The translations under genes and the position numbers were made by a program. Of a stretch of DNA of 48,369 nucleotides, positions 1 to 10,534 are shown one piece after another. The notes below the pieces were generated by a model. That model was not told the origin of the DNA, made no database searches, and saw nothing but the letters and a program-made list of their open reading frames with translations. The first letter of the stretch is position 1. Each line of letters opens with the position of its first letter. The stretch comes from Deltaproteobacteria bacterium (GTDB lineage: Bacteria > Myxococcota_A > Polyangia > JAAYKL01), in assembly GCA_016935665.1 (NCBI GenBank), contig JAFGQN010000058.1, positions 1 through 48,369 on the forward strand, given 5' to 3'.

Positions 1-552
1 GATATAAATTTCTCTGGTTCGCCACAGGGGGCCTCCTTCTTAAAAAAAAGGTTTGCCCCTATTCGGCCGTTTTTTGATTTTGTTGCAGAAATTGTGACTA
101 AAATTTATTTTTATTTGGGAGGGAATGGAAGGAATTGGTGGAAACAGCTGAATTCTCGATGGAAATTGCATTTCAAGGTGCAAGTTTTATGGACGGATGG
201 ATGTACGGGGTAAACGATTGGGCAAAGCAATGCTCAACTTATTGAAAATAGAACTTTGAACCTGATTCTCGAAAGACTATGGTTGACTGTGAATAGTTTT
301 AATTACAATTCGGTTTCATGGTACTTTCGTCGCGGATTTAAAATAGTTAAGAAAAAAAATGAACATGGGCAGTGGATTTGTCATGGATGACTATCTCATG
401 GATAAAAGTATTTATTCATTTTGAAACTCTCTGTGGTCTGCACAGTTATTTCGCGCTTCGCTGATTCCTGTTTTATTTCGGCTGCCCCAATAGCGTTGTA
501 ATTCCAAAGACAGTAAGTAACTATTCCCGAACACTACGCAGGGAGATTGTCG
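1..552. other. Intergenic region without a recognisable gene
   Basis: No reading frame with recognisable protein character is seen upstream of the esterase. The stretch is AT-rich, especially after base 240. Near the left edge a GGGGGC/GCCCC pair around an A-run, followed by a T-rich stretch at about 72-84, could be the remains of a terminator for a gene lying outside the window, but the pairing is poor. The promoter of the esterase should lie here; I could not pick a convincing one. Confidence 0.5.
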
Positions 553-1650
553 ATGAGGTCGATTGCGCCGGACCACGCGTGTATCAGGTATGTGGGGCGA
601 GTGGATTTTTCAAATTCTCAAATGCCATCTTTTTCGTTTCCGGGCGTTAATATTCGAATTCGGTTTCGCGGGCGTACGCTTCAAGCGCTGCTGTACGATA
701 ATGCGCCCACTAACGATGATTCTCAAGCCAACTGGTTTGCCGTGGTGGTGGATGGCGAGATGACCCGGCGTTTGAAAATCTGCCGCGACAATCATATGTA
801 TTGTCTGGCCGAACATTTGTCGGATGCGGTGCACGAGGTGATGCTGTTTAAACAGAGTGAGAGCGGCACCTGCGCGGCGCCCAATGTGGGCAAGGTAACG
901 TTTGGTGGCTTTATGGTGGATGATGATGCGACACTGCTGGAGCCGGCCAGTCGATCGCTGCGAATGGAGTTTGTTGGCGGTTCGATTACGTGTGGTTACG
1001 GAAATCGCATCTCCACGTTTCGGCCGGGAAACTACTCGCCCAGCACCGAGATGTCTGATGCGTTTATGGCGTACGGCGCCATTGCCGCCAGGATGCTCAA
1101 TGCCGAATACGTGGCGGTGGCGTATTCCGGTCGCGGTGTGGTTCGCAACAGCGGTGACGTGAACGCGCTCACCATACCGGATATGTACCTGAAGACGCTG
1201 CCGGATGACCCGAGTGGGAGCAGTTGGAATCCCGATGGATACATTCCGGATATTGTGGTTGTTAATCTGGGAACCAATGATTTTTCCCGGGGGATGACAT
1301 CGGGGAGGGCGCAGGATGCGCTGGAGCAGCGGTTTGTACAGCGGTATCAGGCGTTTTTACATAATATGATGCAGTATTACCCCAGGGCGCGGTTTGTTCT
1401 GGTGATGGGACCGATGCTGTCCAACCGATATTTTTCAGGATGCAACGTGCGCAAAATGGTGCGTCGATGTCTGCGTAAAATTGTGGATGCATCCAATCAA
1501 AGCGGGGGAAGGCGTGTCAGTTGGCTCGAAATGTCACCTCAGCAGCCGCCCTATGGTGTGGACTATCATCCCACCATTTCAACCCACACAAGAATGGCCC
1601 GACGGCTGGCGCTGTTTATTCGAATCGCGCAGAGATTGTTGTGGGATTGA
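553..1650 (+). CDS. SGNH/GDSL esterase, carbohydrate esterase family 2-like
   Basis: Likely deacetylates a sugar polymer such as acetylxylan. The layout matches CE2 enzymes: an N-terminal beta-rich jelly-roll half (residues about 10-125) and a C-terminal SGNH hydrolase half. The nucleophile block GGSITCGYG places Ser144, block III is GTNDF, and DYHPT gives His339 with Asp337 (numbering from ATG 553). A TTG lies in frame 6 bases upstream, but GGGAG at 541-545 is well spaced only for ATG 553. No signal peptide is visible, which is odd because CE2 esterases are usually exported. It is not in an obvious operon; a 118-base gap separates it from the next gene. The GH10 wreck at 21 kb shows that the lineage once had other xylan-related genes. 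Family call is good; substrate is inferred. Confidence 0.8.
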   Translation: MRSIAPDHACIRYVGRVDFSNSQMPSFSFPGVNIRIRFRGRTLQALLYDNAPTNDDSQANWFAVVVDGEMTRRLKICRDNHMYCLAEHLSDAVHEVMLFKQSESGTCAAPNVGKVTFGGFMVDDDATLLEPASRSLRMEFVGGSITCGYGNRISTFRPGNYSPSTEMSDAFMAYGAIAARMLNAEYVAVAYSGRGVVRNSGDVNALTIPDMYLKTLPDDPSGSSWNPDGYIPDIVVVNLGTNDFSRGMTSGRAQDALEQRFVQRYQAFLHNMMQYYPRARFVLVMGPMLSNRYFSGCNVRKMVRRCLRKIVDASNQSGGRRVSWLEMSPQQPPYGVDYHPTISTHTRMARRLALFIRIAQRLLWD

Positions 1651-1768
1651 GTCATATCGTTGCCCCATATTTGGGATTCCCGCCGCCACACCGCCCCTTT
1701 GGATTTGTCTTGATGCCATTTCCTTTATATATTGTGTTTTCAAGAGTTGCATGGAAGAGGAGTAACCG

Positions 1769-2530
1769 ATGATTAGCGTACAACAATCTGTGTACATGAA
1801 TTTATATATTCTGGCCCTGGCCGATGGGCGGGTGGATATGCGGGAAGCCGATTTTTTATCCAGGTTCGCTTTCGCTGCGCACATTTCTGAGGCACAGCAA
1901 CGGGAATGGCAAGCGCTGGTCCAGTCCCAGCAACTGCAGTTTGTTCCCGTGGCGTCCAACGGAGGCGTGGCCGAAGCGCTGGCGCTGTTTGCACGGATGG
2001 TGCGGGTCGACGATGAGTTTGTGTCGCAGGAACAGGAGGCTTACCTGCTGATGGGAAAAGCGCTGGGGTATTCCGACGAAGAACTGGGAAACGCGCTGCG
2101 GACCTACTGGAACGAGGATCCCTCGTTTGATATGTCGGCCATTTTTGCCCCGGATAATGCCCCCGCCCCAAATGGCCAACCGCGTATTCTGGTGATTTCG
2201 GACGACCAATCCGATTTGGAACGACTGGAACGCTCTGCCAATCAATGTAGCGTCGTTTATTGCCATCTTGCGGAAGCCGGCGCACATATTCAGGATGCCC
2301 ATGTGGTACTGTTTCAGGCAGCAGATGACCCTAAAGCCTCATTGGCGAGACTTGAGCAGTTGAAACGGATTTTCACGGATGTGCCAGTGGCGTTTATCGC
2401 CCGCAGAGACCAGGCGGCACAGATTGGCTATCTGCTCGAAAGCGGTGCGGATAAATGTTTTGTAAAGCCGCTGTTTCAAAACGAACTCAACAAAGCCATG
2501 CACGATTTGCTGCAAACCCAGGAAAGCTGA
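1769..2530 (+). CDS. TerB-like domain fused to a degenerate response-regulator receiver
   Basis: The first ~125 residues are acidic and helical and resemble the TerB/DjlA N-terminal fold (ALADGRVDMREADF, then a second repeat-like ARMVRVDDEFVSQEQE). After a short linker, residues from about 138 read as a receiver domain: RILVISDDQSDLERL supplies the acidic pair, and CFVKPL supplies the conserved Lys. The phospho-acceptor Asp is missing: the beta-3 segment is HVVLFQAADD instead of the usual LLD pattern. The Thr/Ser position is Ala (VAFIARR). It therefore looks like a pseudo-receiver that signals by protein contact. ATG 1769 has GAGGAG just upstream. It is followed after 6 bases by a DUF2721 membrane protein, so the two probably form an operon. 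Role unknown. Confidence 0.65.
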   Translation: MISVQQSVYMNLYILALADGRVDMREADFLSRFAFAAHISEAQQREWQALVQSQQLQFVPVASNGGVAEALALFARMVRVDDEFVSQEQEAYLLMGKALGYSDEELGNALRTYWNEDPSFDMSAIFAPDNAPAPNGQPRILVISDDQSDLERLERSANQCSVVYCHLAEAGAHIQDAHVVLFQAADDPKASLARLEQLKRIFTDVPVAFIARRDQAAQIGYLLESGADKCFVKPLFQNELNKAMHDLLQTQES

Positions 2531-2536
2531 CTCCCG

Positions 2537-2935
2537 GTGCCCGATATGCAATTGACACTGACCACCCCCGCTGTTCTGTTCTCCGCCATCTCGCTTTTAA
2601 TGCTCGCCTATACCAACCGCTTTCTCGCTTATGCGACCCTTGTGCGTGGACTTCATGATAAATATCTGGAGCAGAAGCAAAAAAGGATTCTGTATCAGAT
2701 AAAAAATCTTCGATTGCGTCTTCGCCTGATCCGGTCCATGCAAATCGCCGGCATAAGCAGTCTGCTGCTCTGCGTGGTCACTATGTTCCTGGTATATATT
2801 CAGGTACTGCGCATAGCGGAGTTTGTGTTTGGGGTGGCACTGGTCCTGCTGATGGTTTCCCTTGGGATACTGATTTGGGAAATTCAAATTTCGGTGAATG
2901 CGCTGGATGCCCAAATCGATGACTTGAAGGAGTAA
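2537..2935 (+). CDS. DUF2721 family membrane protein
   Basis: A 132-residue protein with the DUF2721 pattern: an N-terminal hydrophobic segment (about 9-32), a polar stretch rich in Arg/Lys/Gln (RGLHDKYLEQKQKRI), then two further membrane segments (about 72-93 and 97-115) and a short acidic tail. It starts at GTG 2537; an in-frame ATG at 2546 is an alternative. It starts 6 bases after the TerB/receiver gene and is probably co-transcribed with it. Function of the family is not known. Confidence 0.75.
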   Translation: MPDMQLTLTTPAVLFSAISLLMLAYTNRFLAYATLVRGLHDKYLEQKQKRILYQIKNLRLRLRLIRSMQIAGISSLLLCVVTMFLVYIQVLRIAEFVFGVALVLLMVSLGILIWEIQISVNALDAQIDDLKE

Positions 2936-2938
2936 TTC

Positions 2939-3709
2939 TTACAGTTGCTGCGCATCTCCACAACTGGAAGGCGCAGTGTTTTCGATGGGTTCAATCTTCC
3001 CACCCCCCGTGACGTCTCGCTGCAGACTGGGGTCGCCGAAATAGGCCACTTTACCCAGCCCTTTGACAGTCGCTTCCAGATTTTCTGCGGCATTTATCGT
3101 CACTTTTCCCATGCCATTTACCCTGATACTGGCGGTTCTCAAACAAAGATGGCTGAAATTTCCCTGCCCCAGACCGGAAATTCTGAAATTGAGATGGTTC
3201 GCTCTCCCTTCTATGGTTAATTTTCCGGTGCCATCCATTTGCGATTGGATGCTTTGGGCCTGTACTCCGTTGATATCAAGCCTTCCAACGCCGGAGAGCC
3301 GGATACGAAGTTCATCGACAGGACTGCCCGACATATTGATGGAAATGTTTTCGGTCAGCGATGCGGTGATCCCCGTTAGTCTGGGCGTGACGATGGTCAC
3401 CTGCAACTGCTGTTTTTGAATTGAAGCCTTTGGGGCCTGTATTCGCAATGCGTTGTTTATAACGCGCACCTTCACGGCGTCGACCACATTATCGTCGCCA
3501 CTTAAAAGCACTTCGTAGTTGGCGCCCACTTGCAGGGTGATGTTCATTTTTCCCGACACAATTATTTGTTCAAACGGGGCAACCGTTCGCGTCTCCTGGC
3601 TGCGAATTCCAGAACCCACGGCATGACTGCACGATACAATCAATATTGAAATTGAGAACCAGACAATTGCAGGGACGCCACCCAATCTGTTGTTCATCAT
3701 AATCTTCAT
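2939..3709 (-). CDS. Lipoprotein with a DUF2807 (head GIN) adhesin-like domain
   Basis: The reading frame extends further upstream, but ATG 3709 is preceded by a strong GGAGGGG site and begins a good lipoprotein signal: MKIMMNN, a hydrophobic core, then ILIVSC with the lipid-modified Cys. The mature part matches DUF2807: FEQIIVSGKMNITLQVG at the start, LLSGDDNVVDAVKV, then repeated short beta strands forming a beta-helix (GRLDINGV, GKLTIEGR, GKVTINA, GKVAYFGDP). Such proteins sit at the cell envelope and their role is poorly known. It converges with the DUF2721 gene, leaving 3 bases between the stops. About 256 residues. Confidence 0.8.
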   Translation of the reverse strand: MKIMMNNRLGGVPAIVWFSISILIVSCSHAVGSGIRSQETRTVAPFEQIIVSGKMNITLQVGANYEVLLSGDDNVVDAVKVRVINNALRIQAPKASIQKQQLQVTIVTPRLTGITASLTENISINMSGSPVDELRIRLSGVGRLDINGVQAQSIQSQMDGTGKLTIEGRANHLNFRISGLGQGNFSHLCLRTASIRVNGMGKVTINAAENLEATVKGLGKVAYFGDPSLQRDVTGGGKIEPIENTAPSSCGDAQQL

Positions 3710-3782
3710 TTTCCCCTCCTGCTTAAAGCGGTTGCGCATCTTGTCTGTTGAACAGCGCAATTCTCCAGAACTGTTACCCGGA

Positions 3783-3822
3783 AAATAAAAAAGGCGCCCC
3801 GGGGGTTGCCGGAGCGCCTTTA
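3783..3822 (-). terminator. Rho-independent terminator of groEL
   Basis: On the minus strand a GC-rich stem (AAAGGCGC-TCCGG paired with CCGG-GCGCCTTT) closes a short loop and is followed by TTTATTTTC. It lies about 35 bases after the groEL stop. Confidence 0.9.
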
Positions 3823-3856
3823 TGAACAATCAGGGTCTTAATTCGACCAATGGGGA

Positions 3857-5533
<1,677 letters not shown>

Positions 5534-5598
5534 TTAATGAAGTCCCTGCCGCTTTCTGTGAGATGGGCCGACTTCGGGTTCACGTTTCCTTAATTTAT

Positions 5599-5889
5599 TT
5601 ATTTTTCCACAACTGCGAGAATGTCATCTTCACGGAGAATAATCAGCTCTTCGCCATCGACTTTGATCTCCGTCCCCGCATATTTGCCAAAAAGAATGAT
5701 GTCGTCTTTCTTGACATCCATACCAGTGGCTTTTCCTTCGTCACTCTTTTTCCCTGGACCAACTGCCAGTACTTTACCTTCGAGCGGTTTTTCCTTGGCG
5801 GAGTCGGGGATGATAATCCCACCAGCGGTTTTTTCCTCAGAGTCCAGTCGTTTAATAATTACGCGATCCTGTAGTGGCTTCAGTGCCAT
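5599..5889 (-). CDS. groES: 10 kDa co-chaperonin GroES
   Basis: GroES caps the GroEL cavity. The protein starts [15 protein letters not shown] and carries the mobile-loop region ([18 protein letters not shown]) and the closing ILAVVEK. An in-frame ATG 12 bases upstream (5901) exists, but that ATG overlaps the GGAGG site that serves ATG 5889 at 5-base spacing, so 5889 is the better start (96 residues). It is the first gene of the groE operon. Confidence 0.97.
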   Translation of the reverse strand: MALKPLQDRVIIKRLDSEEKTAGGIIIPDSAKEKPLEGKVLAVGPGKKSDEGKATGMDVKKDDIILFGKYAGTEIKVDGEELIILREDDILAVVEK

Positions 5890-5975
5890 AGCATCCTCCA
5901 TTTTCTAAACCATTTCGATAGGTTTGGTTATTGTTGACAGCCGATGCGAACCATACCATGGCGTCGGCGATGGTC

Positions 5976-6003
5976 ATAGTAATCACCCAAAGGGGGTTGT
6001 CAA
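5976..6003 (-). promoter_or_regulatory. Sigma70-like promoter of groESL
   Basis: Minus strand: TTGACA (5998-6003), 16-base spacer, TACTAT (5976-5981), about 87 bases before the groES start. The spacer contains the near-palindrome ACCCCCTTTGGGT. No CIRCE element (TTAGCACTC-N9-GAGTGCTAA) is seen between promoter and gene, so HrcA control is not supported. Confidence 0.6.
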
Positions 6004-6169
6004 TCCCAGGTGGTATAAAAAATAGTGTGCCGGTTGGTGAATGCATTTAATTAATGTTAGATGTGCTTCTAATATACGGTTTTATTTTATAATTAGCTGA
6101 AAAATGATTCGGAACACGGTGTGCGTGTGGCGATGGCGTTCCTGTTGTTTGATTTTAGTCTGGAAAAAC

Positions 6170-6198
6170 TTGATTGATTGTCCTCGGAGTGGTAATAG
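6170..6198 (+). promoter_or_regulatory. Promoter of rpsB-tsf-pyrH
   Basis: TTGATT (6170-6175), 17-base spacer, TAATAG (6193-6198). The predicted transcript would start near 6205 and carry a leader of about 145 bases before rpsB. Confidence 0.55.
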
Positions 6199-6204
6199 AG
6201 CCGC

Positions 6205-6350
6205 CTTCGGCAATGTCGCCGAAAATACGCACGTCCTTTCTGATGCATTGCATCAGCCCATTTCGGGTGTTTTGCGTGAGGCAAAAATGTTTTGGGATAA
6301 TGGACGGAGGTGGCCGCCCCATTGGTCGGTCAATCAACCCGGAGGAAATC
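6205..6350 (+). promoter_or_regulatory. Structured 5' leader of rpsB
   Basis: The untranslated leader contains several hairpins: GCCGCCTTCGGC near 6200, the exact palindrome CTGATGCATTGCATCAG at 6240-6256, and TTTTGC-gtgag-GCAAAA near 6279-6295. A GGAGG site at 6341-6345 precedes rpsB. In other bacteria ribosomal protein S2 represses its own mRNA through the leader; that this leader does so is an inference from position and structure. Confidence 0.5.
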
Positions 6351-7193
6351 ATGTCAGAAGAAACAGCCGCAACGGCAAAAAAAGAACTTGTTAGCTTAAG
6401 AGAACTGCTTGAAGCCGGTGTTCATCTCGGACACCACACCAAACGTTGGAATCCCAAAATGGCGCAGTACATTTTTGGCTCCCGCAACAACGTTCATATC
6501 ATCGACTTGAGAATTACACAGAAGTTGTTCAATCAGGCGTACGAGACCATCGAAAACGTGGTTGCGAAAGGCGGTCAGGTATTGTTCGTGGGAACCAAGC
6601 GTCAGGCCACCGAAGTGGTTGCAGAGGAAGCCGATCGTTGCGGCATGCATTACGTGACACACCGCTGGCTGGGTGGCACTCTGACCAACTTCGCCACTAT
6701 TCGCAATACCGTTGACCGCATGAAAAATATTGAAGAAATGCACAAGGACGGCACCTTTGATGGCTTTGTTAAAAAAGAGCGTCTGAAAATCGACAAAGAG
6801 TATGTGAAGCTGGTGAAATTTGTGGGTGGTATCAAGGCTATGGAGGTCCTTCCTTCCGCTATTTTTATTGTAGACCCCCACAAGGAGTACAATGCGGTTG
6901 CGGAAGCCAAGCGAATCGGTATTCCCGTTGTGGCGCTGATTGACACCAACAGCGATCCGGATGAAATCGATTTGCCCATTCCCGGCAACGATGACGCCAT
7001 CCGAACCATTAAGCTGATCACATCAAAAATGGCTGATGCAGTAAACGCCGGTGTAAAACGTCGTCGGGAAGGCGCCAAAGCCTCTGCCACTGCTGCACAG
7101 GGTGACGGCCCCAAAGTTGAAGTGTCCAGACGGCCACGCCCTGCAACCAGAAGTAAAGCCCCCGCATCCAATAAAGAGCAGGATGCAGAATAA
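6351..7193 (+). CDS. rpsB: 30S ribosomal protein S2
   Basis: Ribosomal protein S2. Motifs include [29 protein letters not shown] and [11 protein letters not shown]. The frame is open upstream, but GGAGG at 6341-6345 sets the start at ATG 6351 (280 residues). The last 45 or so residues, after the normal S2 core, form a basic Ala/Lys/Pro-rich extension. It heads the rpsB-tsf-pyrH cluster, a gene order common across bacteria. Confidence 0.98.
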   Translation: MSEETAATAKKELVSLRELLEAGVHLGHHTKRWNPKMAQYIFGSRNNVHIIDLRITQKLFNQAYETIENVVAKGGQVLFVGTKRQATEVVAEEADRCGMHYVTHRWLGGTLTNFATIRNTVDRMKNIEEMHKDGTFDGFVKKERLKIDKEYVKLVKFVGGIKAMEVLPSAIFIVDPHKEYNAVAEAKRIGIPVVALIDTNSDPDEIDLPIPGNDDAIRTIKLITSKMADAVNAGVKRRREGAKASATAAQGDGPKVEVSRRPRPATRSKAPASNKEQDAE

Positions 7194-7249
7194 TTTTTTG
7201 TGAGATATTGCTGTGATCCTGTCGCAGCTATTTTGAAAGGATTTGAGCT

Positions 7250-8167
7250 ATGGCAAAAATTACCATGGATATAATTAAAGAACTTCGTGAACGAACTGCC
7301 GCAGGAGTGGTTGATTGCAAAAAAATTCTCGCTGAAACCGACGGTGACATTGAGAAAGCCATTGAAGAGCTGCAAAAACGAGGTATCGCCAAAGCTGCCA
7401 AAAAACAGGGACGCATCGCGGCGGAAGGCAAAGTGGGCATGTTCGCAGAAGAGGGCGGCAAACTGGTCGCGCTGGCTGAAATAAACTGCGAAACAGACTT
7501 TGTTGCCAAAGGTGAGAAGTTTGAGGAATTGTACAACACCATCGCCAAACAGGTGGCTCAGATGAAAACCGGCGACGTGTCTGCGGTGCTCGCTGCCAAT
7601 TATCTGGGCGATGAGAAAATTACGGTTGAGCAGGCCATTACCAATTTTACAGCCGCCACCGGAGAAAAAACCACATTGCGTCGCGTTGCCTGCTTCGAGA
7701 CAGCCAATGGTTGTGTGGGAAGCTACAATCACGATGCCGGTCGTATTTGCGTGATGGTGGATGTGGCCACCAGCGACGCTTCGTTGGCCACCAGTGATGA
7801 TTTTGTCGAGATGGCCAACGATGTGGCGATGCACATTGCCGCCATGAATCCGTCCTATGTTCGCGCAGAAGAAATTCCCGCTGCGGACGTGGAGAAACAA
7901 ACGGAAATTTTCACCGCTCAAGTGATTGAGGAAGGCAAACCCGAAGCCATCGCCCCCAAAATTGTGGCAGGCAAAGTGGGTAAATGGAAAAAGGAAAACT
8001 GCCTGGTTGACCAGATCTTCGTCAAAGACAATGATCTGACTATCGCCAAGCTTCTTGCCAAATTTGGTGACGACGTAACCATTCGCAAGTTCGTCCGATA
8101 CGAAGTGGGCGAGGGTATGCAAAAACGAGTCAACGATCTCGCCGCTGAAGTCGCGGAGATGATGTAA
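7250..8167 (+). CDS. tsf: Elongation factor Ts
   Basis: Nucleotide exchange factor for EF-Tu. The N-terminal UBA-like segment (IKELRERTAAGVVDCKKIL), the EF-Tu contact motif TDFVAKGEKF and the closing coiled segment are all present. Length of 305 residues is normal. It lies 56 bases after rpsB with an AAAGGA site before ATG 7250, and 7 bases before pyrH. Confidence 0.98.
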   Translation: MAKITMDIIKELRERTAAGVVDCKKILAETDGDIEKAIEELQKRGIAKAAKKQGRIAAEGKVGMFAEEGGKLVALAEINCETDFVAKGEKFEELYNTIAKQVAQMKTGDVSAVLAANYLGDEKITVEQAITNFTAATGEKTTLRRVACFETANGCVGSYNHDAGRICVMVDVATSDASLATSDDFVEMANDVAMHIAAMNPSYVRAEEIPAADVEKQTEIFTAQVIEEGKPEAIAPKIVAGKVGKWKKENCLVDQIFVKDNDLTIAKLLAKFGDDVTIRKFVRYEVGEGMQKRVNDLAAEVAEMM

Positions 8168-8174
8168 TCCATCC

Positions 8175-8888
8175 ATGTCCAAAGACTCGCTAAAGGTAGT
8201 CCTCAAGTTGTCTGGAGAGGTTCTGGCGGGAGATGCCGGCACTGGAATCGATGGCGCAACTCTCGATGCAACCGCACAGCAGTTGGTTAAAGCCCAGAAG
8301 GAAGGCGCCAGAGCGGCGTTGATTCTGGGCGGTGGCAACATCTTTCGAGGGTTGGGCGCTGCTGCGGAAGGTATGGACCGCGTCACGGGCGATGAAATGG
8401 GAATGCTGGCCACCGTGATAAACGGACTGGCACTTAAAGATGCCATTTTGCGTGCCGGGGGGCAGGTTCAGCTGTTCACCGCGCGACCGCTGGGACCTAT
8501 TGGCAAACCCTATGTTCGGGACGATGTCAAACAATGTATGGATGCCGGCACATTGGTGATTTTGGCCGGTGGCACTGGGAATCCCTTTTTCTCAACAGAT
8601 TCCGGCGCGGCCCTTCGTGCAGCGGAACTGGGATGCGATTTGTTTTTAAAAGGGACCAAGGTGGATGGCGTTTATGACAAAGACCCGGCCAGACATGCCG
8701 ATGCCCTTCGATACGACACGTTGTCCTTTGACGAGATGATTGAGAAAAAGCTGGAGGTCATGGATTTGACGGCCGCCACGTTGCTGCTTCAGAATAACGT
8801 CAGTGCGCTGGTCTATAAAATGACTGAACCCAATGCCATCTACAATGCCGCTCTGGGCAAATCGGATGGCACTCGACTCCATCCATAA
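8175..8888 (+). CDS. pyrH: Uridylate kinase
   Basis: UMP kinase of pyrimidine nucleotide synthesis, amino acid kinase fold. Seen motifs: KLSGEVLAGDAGTGID at the N terminus, LGGGNIFRGLG, GTGNPFFSTDSGAALRA and KGTKVDGVYDKDP. 237 residues, as expected. It is the third gene of the rpsB-tsf-pyrH operon. frr, which often follows, is absent here; the next gene is convergent. Confidence 0.97.
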   Translation: MSKDSLKVVLKLSGEVLAGDAGTGIDGATLDATAQQLVKAQKEGARAALILGGGNIFRGLGAAAEGMDRVTGDEMGMLATVINGLALKDAILRAGGQVQLFTARPLGPIGKPYVRDDVKQCMDAGTLVILAGGTGNPFFSTDSGAALRAAELGCDLFLKGTKVDGVYDKDPARHADALRYDTLSFDEMIEKKLEVMDLTAATLLLQNNVSALVYKMTEPNAIYNAALGKSDGTRLHP

Positions 8889-8944
8889 CGCGTTTCGTTT
8901 CTTTTCACAGCTGATGTGATCGTGATTTTTGTGGTGTCCCGCAA

Positions 8945-10534
8945 CTATTCCGGCGCTGCATTCAATGTGATGACGAAAACCGTACCGATACCCAGTTCAC
9001 TCTCCACTTCAATGCCGCCATTGTGATTTTTCAGGATATTTCGAACAATAGATAGCCCCAGACCGGTGCCTTTGCCCACATCTTTAGTGGTGAAGAACGG
9101 TTCAAATACCCGGCGAAGGTGCTTCTTTTCAATGCCACATCCGGTATCGCGAACGGAAATAACAATCATGGCTTCCGGTGCACGGCGTGCCGATATAACA
9201 ATCTGTCCGGTGTTTTCTCTCAGCGCGTGACAGGCGTTGGTCACAAGATTCACAAACACCTGTTCCATTTGCCCTTCGATTCCAAAAAAACCTGGAAGAT
9301 TGTCTTCGCACTGAATGGTGACGTCGGCGTTGGTTTCCCGAATGACGTGTTCACAAAACGAAACGGAACGGCGAATAATTCTTTCCAGACTTAGAAAATC
9401 CGGGCTATCAGCGGATGGCCGGGCATACGCCACCAGATCCCTGGTAAAGGATTTGATTCTCTCTGCGCCATCGATGATGCTTTGCATCTTCTGGCGGTCG
9501 GATTCTTCTATTACGGGGGCCAGTTTGCGGGAGAGGTAATTGGCATAAACGGAGATGGAGGTCAGCGGGTTGTTCAGCTCATGGGCCACCCCGGCGGCCA
9601 CCTGTCCAAGCGTGGCCAGTTTTTCCGAATGGATAACCTGCCGCTGAAGGTCTTTTACCATGGTTAAATCCTGCCCCACGAAAATAACTCCTTCAACCTG
9701 TCCCAGTGAATTATAAACCGGTGCGGAATTGAATGCGATGTGGGCCACCTCGTCGCTGTTGTCTTTAAAGGGAAATTTCATTTCGATGTTGGTTGCCGGT
9801 TCGCCATGTATCGCGCTGAGTATGAACGGCAGCAATCTGGCCCGGTTGGCTGAAGGGACCAACGCCAGGAATTCCATTCCCATGATCTCTTCGCGGGTAA
9901 GCCCTGTGAGCGTTTCAAATGTTTTATTCAGCAGATATATTTTGCCGTCACGATCCACCACCACCACGGGGGCATTGGCGTTGTCGAGCAGTTTTTTCCA
10001 GTAGTTTTTAAGCACGAGCGTGTCGCTCATGAGTTTGGTGTTTCGAAGCGATGCCACCAGAAGATGAACGAACGGTAAAGATGCATTTCGATAGACTTCG
10101 AGTTTGTCGGTGGCTTCCCTAAGTTCCAGATTCATCATTCCGTAAAGATTTTTTCTGTCACAGAGCAGCAAACCGAATCCCGCAGCGCCTTCTTCAAAAA
10201 TTGGGACATACGCGTCGTGCTGAGTGATGTCCGCCTGCGATAGAACCAGATCTCGTTCTCCATCTTTCAGTGTGAATCCTTCCAGCGCCCGAGACGTAAT
10301 GCGAAAGTGCTCCCGCTCAGACGCCTTGAGGCGACCGTTGGCGTAAACCAAATCAAAATGGTGGCTTTCCTCTTTCAGTAGACGAAAGCTGAGCAGACAC
10401 TCGGGAAACAGTTTTTCGAACGTGTTTGCAAATAATTGCAGTAACTCGTCCTTGGCCATTGTAACGTGAATTTCCTGAGAGACAGCAACAAGGGACTGGA
10501 TAAACAGAGGGCTGGTGGATAGAGAATTGATCAT
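8945..10534 (-). CDS. Sensor histidine kinase with GAF-like and PAS domains
   Basis: A soluble 529-residue kinase. The N-terminal ~170 residues look like a GAF-type sensor. A PAS domain follows (from about 180: NANAPVVVVDRDGKIYLLNKTF). The DHp H-box is GVAHELNNPLTSI, and the ATPase domain is complete: N-box NLVTNACHAL, DTGCGI, FFTTKDVGKGTGLGLSI. No membrane segment is seen, so it senses an internal signal. Its ATG shares one base with the stop of the upstream kinase-like gene (TGATG), so the two are translated together. No response regulator lies nearby. It converges with pyrH. Confidence 0.88.
   Translation of the reverse strand: MINSLSTSPLFIQSLVAVSQEIHVTMAKDELLQLFANTFEKLFPECLLSFRLLKEESHHFDLVYANGRLKASEREHFRITSRALEGFTLKDGERDLVLSQADITQHDAYVPIFEEGAAGFGLLLCDRKNLYGMMNLELREATDKLEVYRNASLPFVHLLVASLRNTKLMSDTLVLKNYWKKLLDNANAPVVVVDRDGKIYLLNKTFETLTGLTREEIMGMEFLALVPSANRARLLPFILSAIHGEPATNIEMKFPFKDNSDEVAHIAFNSAPVYNSLGQVEGVIFVGQDLTMVKDLQRQVIHSEKLATLGQVAAGVAHELNNPLTSISVYANYLSRKLAPVIEESDRQKMQSIIDGAERIKSFTRDLVAYARPSADSPDFLSLERIIRRSVSFCEHVIRETNADVTIQCEDNLPGFFGIEGQMEQVFVNLVTNACHALRENTGQIVISARRAPEAMIVISVRDTGCGIEKKHLRRVFEPFFTTKDVGKGTGLGLSIVRNILKNHNGGIEVESELGIGTVFVITLNAAPE

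Noticed and set aside
5900-6060. CIRCE/HrcA operator before groESL
   Set aside because: No TTAGCACTC/GAGTGCTAA pair is present. GAGTGCAAAA words at 29.5 kb belong to the 41-bp repeat.
6650-8446. Long minus-strand frame opposite rpsB-tsf-pyrH
   Set aside because: A shadow of three certain essential genes, with Ser/Phe-rich composition typical of antisense frames.
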